The position numbers and the translations under genes were made by a program. From Bostrychus sinensis (Eukaryota > Chordata > Actinopteri > Gobiiformes > Eleotridae), in NCBI GenBank assembly GCA_020698575.1, contig CM036242.1, forward strand, positions 6,816,754-6,880,753: a stretch of DNA of 64,000 nt, in the 5' to 3' direction. This document shows positions 56,801 through 64,000 of this stretch, in pieces. The stretch's first letter is position 1. Each line of letters begins with the position of its first letter. The notes beneath the pieces were generated by a model that saw nothing but the letters and a program-made list of their open reading frames with translations, ran no database searches and had not been told where the DNA came from.

Positions 56801-59122
56801 CCTAAGCTTCCAGCCTTGCTTTGGTTAACTCGGGCCCCTACTGATCCAGTTTGGAAGTCATGTTTTTGATTCACTTGTTTACTTTGGTTTTAAATCAGAT
56901 GCTCTTCCTGATACAGCTCTCTGCTTTTATCCAGACTTTGGACCGGCACAAAAAGTACAATGACTCGTGGCTCTTTGTGGTTGGATTAAAGACAGTTTTC
57001 TCTCATTTGTTTAGTTGTGAATATTTTCCTTTTGAGGACACTGAGGGTGGTGATAATGGCTCTGTGCTCAGTCTCTGTTGTCCTCATTTATGTCTGTCTT
57101 GTTACAAATGTCTGGCAAAATGTCATCATCTTATGTATTTGTTGCTAATTGTGTTTATACTTTACTATTTTTAACCTTTATCCTTAAGATTAAAAAAATT
57201 GTGTTGTTACTGTTAAGTGACAAAAGTGTCCCTGTCACAAAACATAAACATATACACACAAACATGTATATATTCATATATTTTCTACTTTTTTTTTGCA
57301 TCCATTTTTGTGTCTGTTTTTTACAAAGAATTTAGATGCCATTAAATACACTGGCATAAAAAGGGTTAAAATTCTGAAAATAATTAAACAAACCTTTCAG
57401 CTGTAGTTGAACTCCAGTTATAATGTGGTCCTGACCACATCAGTCATGGTGCAACATGACTCAGAGAAACTGACTTCTTTGTTAAGTGGAAATGTATTCG
57501 ATGTATACATTTTTTTTTACTTTGTTTATGCTTGTACCATGACAGATGTGGACAAGACCATGTTATATATTGTAGTTTAAAGACAGCTGATTAGTTTTTT
57601 TGATTTAGGCAGATAAGGACCATGTGTTCACTGACAGTGTTCATTTAACACTGGACTTTTTACTGTGTAGAAAATAAAAAAATGTGTACAGATTTTATGA
57701 TGTTTTGTTGATGAGGACGCTTTTGTCTCTGAACAGCAGCTATGTAACAAATTTAGTTAGAGAAAGTAAAAATGAAGTAATATTAGTGATTTAAAAAAAA
57801 TCAACATTAGTGATAAAATACACACCTGAGCCAAATTTCATAGAAAAGTTAGAACCACTGCAAAGTTATCAAATAAATAAATAAATAAAATAAATAAAAT
57901 GTGAAAAGGAAGCTTTTGTCCTCACTGGGGCACAAGGGTTAATAGATAATAAAACCAGGATCATTTCCATAAAGAAAAGATCTGCTAGATCTACGAGGAA
58001 GGCAAGTCTCTGGTGTTCTCTGGTTCCAGAGGACATGAGGAGACGTTACAGAGGCTGCAGAGCTTTAAAAGCAAAAGAGAACAGGAAGTTGAGGTATAAG
58101 GATTTTACTGATGAACTGGAAAAACAACAAACTCTGTCATAAGTGCAGCCTGCTTTTCACTGAGTGATCTGAGCTGATCCTGACTTGTACTTTCAAATGT
58201 TGTGCCCAGAAACACTGCACTGACAACAGCTTACAGATCTGATTTAGCCCAGCACTCACTGCCTCCACTGAAGCTGAGACAGAACTGACACAGAGAGGGC
58301 TGCAGCATATATCCCTCTGTAGTGTAGGACTCATGACTTTACATGTTCACTACTGTATATGTCCATCACATAGAACATAACTGTACTCACCAGTTTCCCA
58401 AATGAAGACACTATTACTTTGAGGTGTGAAGATCAAATTATATTTTCCTCTGCATGAGTACACTCCTCCACGAGAGACAGTGACAGACCTCGAGTTTTCT
58501 TTCAATATTTCTGTCTGAGAATCATAAAATGAACTTCGTCTGATCCATTCATATTTTCGAACTCCATACACTTCATCACAGCTCAGTGTCACATTGCCCT
58601 GGTCTGGGATGATGGAGCTGGATGGTGTCAGCTTAATACTGCGGCTCCATCCTGAAAGAATTAAAAATAAAAACTGTCTACAACCAAAAGTTTAAATGTA
58701 TTTTTCTACTAAAATATGTGTAAAAATAGTGATAGTTTTACAGTAGTTGTGATTGTTGAACTGAACTGGTATAAAAACATGATACTTTTACTACAGTATA
58801 ATCATCAATACCAGGCGGCAGTACTGAACAAGAACATTTAACCCTAACGCCTCAAACCAGAGCAGAACTCTGAAGAACTATTCACTATCACATGTTCTCC
58901 TATTAAAGCCACATTAGTAAAAACACTGATCAGACCAATACTATATAATAATAAAGAAGACTGTAGTTACCTTTGGTGGTTTTGCAGAGGACAGCACTGA
59001 GAACTGAAAGAAGAATTGTAAAACAGTTTATGTGGACAAAGACCTGTATCTTTACTTGTTTACAGTGAAAATGTAGAGTACTCACAGATGAAGGCCAGAG
59101 TCCAGACCTGAGAGGAGCCCAT
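50477..59122 (-). CDS. Gene B2: FCRL-like receptor, 6 Ig domains, TM, tyrosine-motif tail
   Basis: Minus-strand exons: 59086-59122 and 58971-59003 (split leader), 58391-58651 (D2), 55061-55321 (D3), 54622-54879 (D4), 53011-53310 (D5), 52664-52939 (D6), 51321-51578 (D7), 51084-51200 (TM), 50909-50924, 50737-50816, 50592-50642, 50477-50514. They join in one frame to 661 aa. D5 (VSPSWLSPGASVSLKC), D6 (SVSCESSSTDEEWRV) and D7 look like typical teleost FCRL membrane-proximal domains. TM and tail are almost identical to gene B1, with HLYSSL, VYETI and NNYEN. The D7-TM junction needs a GC donor to keep frame. Domain numbering follows gene B1; its D1 is missing here. Inferred role: leukocyte surface receptor; ligand unknown. 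Confidence 0.7.
51084..51200 (-). CDS. Gene B2 transmembrane exon
   Basis: 117 bp; begins SASKEKSSS then VLVMVMVGAVCVIVLLILLL and WRYRKTK. Only one base of coding change is evident against gene B1 near its start (Ala for Val). Confidence 0.8.
51284..51306. repeat. (AAT)n microsatellite
   Basis: Seven AAT-type trinucleotides next to the D7 donor. Confidence 0.85.
51321..51578 (-). CDS. Gene B2 Ig D7 exon (X-type), GC donor
   Basis: 258 bp if the donor is GCAAGT (exon ends GTCAAAT). Starts DSVILVSPVLPVTEGLS; cysteines in LGCKLG and YKCEA; FYKDGKL; sequon NGS. Using the nearby GTAAAA instead would give phase 2 and shift the TM frame. Confidence 0.75.
51640..52150 (-). repeat. R1 repeat in the D6-D7 intron of gene B2
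   Basis: Matches 31095-31790 through GTTTGAGTAATCCTG, AGGCGCCGTCCTTCTC, ATTAGCCATTAGCC and CATCTGAACTCAAAGGAGAC. Confidence 0.6.
52225..52500 (-). repeat. tRNA-SINE family copy in the D6-D7 intron
   Basis: Minus orientation; tail GGCACCCAAAGCACTTTACAT, then CATTCATTCCACAGTCAGAC and GAGGACACTTCACTG. It lacks a clear tRNA head, so it is 5'-truncated. Same family as 13010-13256. Confidence 0.6.
52664..52939 (-). CDS. Gene B2 Ig D6 exon
   Basis: 276 bp, phase 1-1, acceptor TTGTGTTTTAG, donor GTAGGT. Starts DTDSPVSPTVSPDRSQ; cysteines in VSCESS and FWCES plus an extra pair (QQCPS, YKCDF). Sequons NQT and NIT. No paralogue in unit 1. Confidence 0.8.
53011..53310 (-). CDS. Gene B2 Ig D5 exon
   Basis: 300 bp, phase 1-1, acceptor CTAACCTGCAG, donor GTACAA. 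Starts GKAVPVLSVSPSWLSPG; cysteines in LKCAV and FVCRA, Trp in YWYKA. Longest Ig exon in the cluster. No paralogue in unit 1. Confidence 0.8.
53393..54532. mobile_element. hAT-like element in the D4-D5 intron of gene B2
   Basis: Ends CAGTGTTTCTCAAACTTT and, reverse-complemented, CAGTGATTCTTAAACTGTGG. Flanks CAGTAGAC (53385-53392) and CAGTAATC (54533-54540) match at 6 of 8. GGACCACTAGGGGGCACTGG occurs near the right end. 1.1 kb without a transposase frame. Confidence 0.7.
54622..54879 (-). CDS. Gene B2 Ig D4 exon (Y-type)
   Basis: 258 bp. Cysteines LSCDVE and YSCRG, Trp in YQWIRR. Differs from gene B1 D4 mainly at LDVETSS / LDDDTSS and FHKYQWIRR / LHKYQWLRR. Confidence 0.8.
55061..55321 (-). 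CDS. Gene B2 Ig D3 exon (X-type)
   Basis: 261 bp. Starts GLTLEKPSLDPFLRDS; LRCVG and YCCGI cysteines; FYKDGVLL; sequon NTT. The end reads TPKVLSVV where gene B1 has IQKRLWVV, a small cluster of changes. Confidence 0.8.
55419..55951. mobile_element. Harbinger-like MITE, unit 2 only
   Basis: Starts TGGTACGTTCACACCAGACG and ends with the complement of TGGTACGTTCACACCGGACG; the inverted repeat runs 26 bp with two mismatches. Flanking TTA on both sides (TTA before TGGTAC; TTA after GTACCA) fits a 3-bp PIF/Harbinger target duplication. It replaces the point where unit 1 diverges upstream of D3. Confidence 0.75.
56535..56880 (-). mobile_element. RTE-like LINE endonuclease fragment, unit 2 copy
   Basis: Minus frame 56689-56874 with SLGAGFELFHHGVDGKR and LKEEFVRNVLEVKSVR; same flank as 39765-40145. 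Confidence 0.7.
57871..57899. repeat. (AAAT)n microsatellite
   Basis: Seven AAAT-type units in the D2-D3 intron of gene B2. Confidence 0.8.
58391..58651 (-). CDS. Gene B2 Ig D2 exon (Y-type)
   Basis: 261 bp, phase 1-1, acceptor TTCTTTCAG, donor GTGAGT. Starts GWSRSIKLTPSSSIIPD; cysteines LSCDEV and YSCRG; Trp in YEWIRR. It follows the leader directly because D1 is missing. Confidence 0.8.
58971..59122 (-). CDS. Gene B2 split signal peptide exons
   Basis: 59086-59122 (MGSSQVWTLAFI) and 58971-59003 (FLSAVLCKTTK). Identical to gene B1 at the protein level. Confidence 0.8.
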
Positions 59123-59394
59123 CCTCAAACCCAGAGCTGCTCTGCTTCAGAGAAACTCAGACTTCAACTGTCACTGAGACAAAGACGGATGGACATAGAT
59201 TTGAAAAATAGATTAGTTTGTTTTTAGGCCAATGGTGGTCTGCATTTCCTTCCTTTTCACACATATCTAATTCACAATTGTTCAAGGGCCACTGAAAAAA
59301 ACTGAATACTGTGGCTTGCAAATCTCATGCAACAATATTTTATCTACAACAGACCATAAACAATATATGAGGAGCTGAAACTGTCACATGTGCT

Positions 59395-59890
59395 CAGTGT
59401 GAACCTGCTTTCATCTGTGAAGAGCACAGGGCGCCAGTGGAAAATTTGCCAATCTTGGTGTTCTCTGGCAAATGCCAAACGTCCTGCACGGTGTTGGGCT
59501 GTAAGCACAACCCCCACCTGTGGACGTGGGGCTCTCATACCACCCTCGTGGCGGTGCTCCTCCTTGCACAAAGGAGGAGGTAGTGGTCCTGCTGCTGGGT
59601 TGTTGCCCTCCTCCACGTCTCCTGATGTACTGGCCTGTCTCCTGGTAGCGCCTCCATGCTCTGGACACTGCGCTGACAGACACAGCAAACCTTCTTGCCA
59701 CAGCTCACATTGATGTGCCATCCTGGATGAGCTGCACTACCTGAGCCACTTGTGTGGGTTGTAGACTCCATCTCATGCTACCACAGAGTGAAAGCACCGC
59801 CAGCATTCAAAAGTGACCAAAACATCAGCCAGAAAGCATAGGAACTGAGAAGTGGTCTGTGGTCACCTCCTGCAGAACCATTCCTTTATT
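59395..59890 (-). pseudogene. Dead Tc1-like transposase fragment upstream of gene B2
   Basis: Overlapping minus frames (59344-59721, 59411-59701, 59535-59771) contain FAVSVSAVSRAWRRYQETG (helix-turn-helix region) and RAGRLAFAREHQDWQ followed by VLFTDESRFTL, the first catalytic Asp region. Frameshifts separate the parts and the second Asp and the Glu are absent. It belongs to a different Tc1 family from 40448-42080. Confidence 0.75.
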
Positions 59891-59894
59891 GGGG

Positions 59895-60265
59895 GAGTTG
59901 TCAAGGTTGAGCGGAACACAGGAGGGAACGGACCCAAAATGCGGACAACAAAACTGACTTTAATATAACTCACGGAGAACACGAGGACCACCACCACCAT
60001 ACAAGACAAAAGACAAAACTCAACATACACAACTAACACAATGAACTCAATGAACCGACCAAAAACTAGGGGAGGACACAGGACATAAATACACAAAGGA
60101 ATGAGGCGCAGGTGAAACACATTAAGGCGGGGCAGGCAATCACACACGCGGGAAGCACAAGAGGCAGGAAGTAAACCAGGAAAACATGGAAACTAACTGG
60201 GAACACAAAATAAAACAAGGGAAACAAACACAGAAAACAAGACAAAGACATGGGACATGACAGGA
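59895..60265. repeat. Unclassified A/C-rich dispersed repeat
   Basis: GAGCGGAACACAGGAGGGAA to ACATGGGACATGACAGGAG, purine/adenine-rich with CACATTAAGGCGGGGCAGGC inside. The style is that of a common fish repeat; class not assigned. Minus frames across it (59863-60251) are low-complexity. Confidence 0.4.
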
Positions 60266-60444
60266 GTCTTGCTAATTGTCTTTAATATCCCTCTGTTGTC
60301 TGTTCCATTTGCACAACAGCAGTGAAACTGATGTCAGTGTTGCTTCCTAAGTGGACAGTTTGATTTCACAGAAGTGTGATTGACTTGGAGTTACATTGTG
60401 TTGTTTAAGTGTTGCCTTTATTTTTTTGAGCAGTGTATATGCTA

Positions 60445-60600
60445 CCAGCAGCATAGTGGCAAAGTAGTTAACACAGTCACCTCACACCAAGAAGGTAGAC
60501 AGGACCTTTCTGTGTGGACTTTGCATGTTCTTCCTTTGTCTGGGTGGGTTTTCTCTTGGTGCACAATACACCAAACCTCCAGCTAGGTACTCCTGAGTAG
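60445..60600 (+). repeat. SINE fragment
   Basis: CAGCATAGTGGCAAAGTAGT, CACCTCACACCAAGAAGG, GTGTGGACTTTGCATGTTCT and GTGGGTTTTCTC match the 4381-4568 SINE body in diverged form; no tail. Confidence 0.55.
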
Positions 60601-60604
60601 TGAT

Positions 60605-61680
60605 GGGACAAATGAACTGAGGGTTCGAAGCGAGCGCCGAGCAAAAAGGACGTTCCAAACGGATCCTCTATTCAAGTGTTTGGATGAAAAAGTCACATGA
60701 CTGATGCCAAACAAGGCCTTGGTTTGTTTGTAATCTCGGCGTTTTTAATGTGGTGTCAGTCAGTTATTTTCTTCATTGTAGCCTTTTGACGTATCATGTT
60801 ATGTATTCTTTTATGCCTGTTTGTGAGTTGGGTAGAAAATGTGTTTGTGTGCGTGTTTCTCAGTACATTTCTGTCTGAAACACTGCTGTTTGATGTGCTC
60901 CCCTTAATAAATTCTACACAACACCAGTCCCCATTTTCACAGAGGGAGCCAGCAAGAACAGGGAAGTCTTCCCCTGATGAGCTTAAATGTGTTATTAAAG
61001 AAATATTTGTGACAATGTGAGTAATGTAATGTAAACAGAGTCTGCACTGTGCCCATCTTAACCTTACCTGTCAGACAGGGTTGAAAAACCTCTAGAGGAA
61101 GAGACATGTGAAGGGATGAATGCAATAAAATAAAAAGTATTTGAGCCTGGGCCCTGTCCCCATCAGCCCAACCATGACTCAGAGGAACAGTGTCACACAT
61201 GACACACATGAATGATCTATATCATGTATGTTTCCTACTGTTTAACTTGTTAGTTTTGCCACATCCACAACAGATTTAAAAAAACATATATACACATCTC
61301 CAGAAAGTGCCTCAGAAACCATGGAGATGTCAAAAATAAATGAATCCATGTAGATGTCACTGCAGATATCACTGAAGGGGCCCCTCCAAGGTCTGCTCTT
61401 CCTGGCTGCAATCTGAAAAACTAGTGACAGACCTCTCCTTAACCTGAAGGGACAGGTGATCCTCTCGTTCACTGGGGAGCTCTGAAGAATCTCACAGTGG
61501 CCCAGCAACACTGATCTGAGCAGTTTAGCCGCTCTTGTCTTTAACTCTGGTAATAAAGAGGTTCTGAACTGTACAAGACATTGCTCAAAACTTAAACTGA
61601 ACAAAAGTATTACAAAGCTGAAGTTGTTCAAAAACAGTATATACTTTATTACATAATGACAAAAAATCTGCACTTTTAAA
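60605..61680. other. No gene recognised
   Basis: Short frames only; the minus frame 61242-61718 shows no domain. TAGTGATGGGACAAATGAAC (60598 onward) resembles the left end of a fish hAT-like element. Confidence 0.35.
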
Positions 61681-62080
61681 TACAGCTTTGGAAAAATAAA
61701 AGACCACTGCAACTTCATTTAAAAGTGAAATCGGCCTCTTTCTGAGTCTGACAACTATTCCAGGCTAGAGTTTGTTAAAGTCCTTCACACACCTCACCCT
61801 GCTTTATGAGCTCACAGACCACCAAGCAAACCTGAGAGAGTGCTATATAAAGTTACCTAACAGCAATGTGAAAAACTGGTGGAGAGCAAGACACAGGGAA
61901 GCTGTGATTACAGATCAGGGTTATTCCACCAAACACTGGTTTCTGAATGTTCTTTAATCAAAACATTATCACCATTTTGTTTAAAAGTGAATTTTAAAAT
62001 AGATTTAAAATTAAATTAAAAACACTGCATCACTTCTTTTTTTTTGGACTTTTCTTTACAGTTAGGCCCAAAACATTGTT
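61680..62080. repeat. CAGCTTTGGAAAAATAAAAG-type interspersed repeat
   Basis: Starts ATACAGCTTTGGAAAAATAA then GACCACTGCAACTTC, and includes CAGATCAGGGTTATTCCACC. I have seen this block as a frequent fish repeat; class uncertain. Confidence 0.45.
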
Positions 62081-62220
62081 TTCTATTTTTTCCTTTGTAG
62101 TATTTGCATTAAAGAAATTCCAACTTAATATTACTTTCAAATTAAAAATGTTTGACAAATATAATAATATAATACTCAAGTTGAACAAGTACTGTAAGTG
62201 TGGCAGTTTAACAGTTTAAC

Positions 62221-62420
62221 TCATGATGTTGTGTGGTTTGTGATTGTCCTATTGTCCTGTAAGAAAAAGGTGTAAAATTCAAAGAGAGGCGTTAACACCA
62301 TGGACATATTGGTCAGCTCTGATCTATTACATGTTTTTCTATGTGCTTCCGTACCCATATATGGAGTTCGTTTGACCTCAGAGTAAAGAGTTTCATCTGC
62401 AGCTGAATCAGTTCTTTTTA
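62221..62420 (-). CDS. Locus C last exon with ITSM-like motif
   Basis: Acceptor TTCTTTACAG, then VKRTDSAADETLYSEVKRTP; the C-terminal 45 residues are not recognisable and could be a decayed or extended end (FEFYTFFLQDN before the stop). Confidence 0.7.
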
Positions 62421-63672
62421 CTGTAAAGAAAGAACAAAACATTACATTGTTTTCAGAAATGTATGATTTAAAGAAATTGTAATAGACGTAAGGTTTATCA
62501 AGTTAAAACTCTACCTGTATATAGTGTGAATTATAAAAATACATGTAAACACTAAACTGTGGTCTTTACCTTTAGTTTCCTCCTTGGCGTTTCCTTTTTT
62601 GTGGTGGTTTATCTGGGAGTACAACACATCCACATCTGCCATAGAGACACATGGACAACAACGTAGAGTATTAAGAACTGACTGACATCCACAAAATAAA
62701 TGCATTTTGAGTTTAGTATCAGTAAAGTAACTATTTAATCATTATTACTAAATTTGTGTGCATATATTTTATTGTGTTGTAAAGCTACGGTGGCCTTGAG
62801 GTGTGTCATCAATCATCCACTAAAAAAATTCAAACCAGGGGGAGATTTATTCAGAAATCTTTTGTGATTAAAAGATTCCATGAAAAATTGAAAGCAGGTC
62901 TTTTTATTTTGAGTAATTGTTTTAACAAGCTTTATAAAATTGAAACATGTCATTTTTCATGGAATTTTATTTTGAGAGATGGGTTTCTTTTTTTGAGGCA
63001 ACATTTTTAAATTAATCTACCTCTGCTGTAATTTTAGTGGACATAAACAATTTTGATGATGCTCATTTTTAATTGAGACATGGCTTTAATTTTTCATGGA
63101 AAATCATTCATTCATTGGAGAGATTTTTTTTAATGACTCACCCTGTGCTTTAATTTTCTTAGTGGACAAAACCATTTTTCAAGCCTCAGGGCCACTGCAC
63201 TTAACAGCCACAAATCTCCAAAGTTGGCTCTCTTTCTATTTCTATTACTGTATTTGATTGTACATTAAGTCACACTTGAGTAAATTTTAATTTTAATTTT
63301 TTTTACACACTAAACTGAAATACTTTATGCAAAAAGTTGTGAAGCTAATTTTACCAGCCCTGTTTTAAATACAACTGCATTATCATCAGTCAATAAAACT
63401 TTATAACCCTGTTATGACAAGAGCATACAGTATACAAAGTGTACTTGTGTGAGATATATTTGCTCTGTTTTTGTACCCAGTGACCAAACTGTACCTGCTG
63501 CTGCTGCTGAATGTGCCATTACATTGGAGTAAACACAGAAGTCTTCTTGTTCACGGTTTCTCCTGCCTGCGTACGAGGTAGAAGAAAAGGCTAAACAAGA
63601 CTAGTTTATTTCTTAAATGAATAAAAAACTCACCATGTGTGTTTTGGAGTTCAAGCTCAGAGTAGGTCACAT
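62221..63672 (-). CDS. Locus C: inhibitory-type receptor tail (upstream part outside window)
   Basis: Minus-strand exons 63634-63672, 63495-63566, 62570-62635 and 62221-62420 join in one frame (all phase 1) with GT-AG borders. They encode, in order, DVTYSELEL, DFCVYSNVM, DVLYSQINHHKKG and SAADETLYSEVKRTP, and stop at TGA 62221-62223. VTYSEL and VLYSQI fit the ITIM consensus; TLYSEV fits the ITSM consensus (TxYxxV/I); CVYSNV is ITIM-like. Such tails recruit SHP-type phosphatases in known FCRL, CD22 and SLAM-type receptors. One tyrosine per exon is the usual FCRL/LITR gene plan. The extracellular and TM exons would lie beyond 64000. It could belong to any ITIM-bearing Ig receptor; the cluster context favours FCRL-like. 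Confidence 0.75.
62710..63480. other. Locus C intron; no exon seen
   Basis: AT-rich intron between the second and third tail exons; repeated TTTTCATGGAA motifs at 62876-63105 are the only structure noted. Confidence 0.45.
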
Positions 63673-64000
63673 CTAAAAACAGAAAAAAGTTATGGTTTCA
63701 TGAAAATCCTTTTTCAACTTAAAGCACCAGTTCTGCATTTGACTTCTGCTGTTCTACACTTTTAGCTCATCATGTCTTACACTGATAATAGTTAACTAGA
63801 TTTTCACTTCCTGTTTTTCTTTTTTTTTCTCTGCTGTTTCTCTGTGCAACAAGACCATTTTTTTAACTTTATCCTGCAGCCATTAACTCAACAACCAATG
63901 GGAACGTCCTTTAACATGTGCAAAACTTACATGAATATGTTTTAAAATCACATTTTATCAAACATCATTCCTATAATGTGCTACTAGATGAATAAACTAT

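Larger units (their letters stand above)
49010..59395 (-). repeat. Segmental duplication, unit 2 (gene B2)
   Basis: Collinear with 31700-44710. Differences: first Ig exon missing (junction near 58780), three extra Ig exons (51321-53310), no Tc1 copy, no Ty3 relic, a Harbinger-like MITE (55419-55951) and an hAT-like element (53393-54532). Confidence 0.9.

Noticed and set aside
61242..61718. 158-aa minus-strand ORF
   Set aside because: No domain, signal or splice support, AT-rich composition, next to repeats.

Overview
The window looks like euchromatic DNA of a teleost fish. The evidence is the AT-rich, intron-rich layout, the dense mix of Tc1/mariner, hAT, Harbinger, Ty3/Gypsy, RTE-like and L2-like relics, tRNA-derived SINEs with fish-type tails, and a cluster of fish Fc-receptor-like (FCRL/LITR-type) immunoglobulin-superfamily genes. 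Species cannot be fixed from the sequence alone. No bacterial features, tRNA/rRNA genes or CRISPR arrays are seen.

Layout. 1-27 kb is almost entirely repeats and unassigned DNA: SINEs, MITEs, a fold-back element, an L2-like LINE 3' end, a 45-bp minisatellite with a 270-bp higher-order period (15.7-16.4 kb), an hAT transposon with target-site duplications nested inside an older element (19.3-23.1 kb), and a dead Ty3/Gypsy integrase (23.6-24.5 kb). Two GC-richer patches (12.4-12.8 and 16.8-17.3 kb) could be promoters or first exons of unidentified genes.

27-64 kb holds four Ig-receptor loci, all on the minus strand. Locus A (27.3-30.4 kb) has a split leader and two Ig exons but no visible membrane exon. 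Gene B1 (32.8-44.5 kb) can be spliced in frame from 11 exons: leader, 4 Ig domains, TM and tail, 469 aa. Gene B2 (50.5-59.1 kb) can be spliced in frame from 13 exons: leader, 6 Ig domains, TM and tail, 661 aa. Locus C (62.2-63.7 kb, upstream part outside the window) shows only a tyrosine-motif tail with two canonical ITIMs and one ITSM-like motif.

B1 and B2 are tandem copies of one segment (about 31.7-44.7 and 49.0-59.4 kb). They share leader, introns, TM, tail and an old RTE-like fragment. Since duplication B1 lost (or never had) domains D5-D7 and received a Tc1-like element and a Ty3 relic; B2 lost the first Ig exon and received a Harbinger-like MITE and an hAT-like element. Every Ig exon is phase 1-1, so exon loss keeps the reading frame, and the cluster appears to make new receptor architectures by exon gain and loss. 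The receptors probably act at the leukocyte surface with opposing or tuned signals: C is inhibitory by motif, while the B tails carry weaker YxxL/YxxI/YxN motifs. These roles are inference from motifs. The surrounding mobile elements offer many homologous stretches for unequal exchange.
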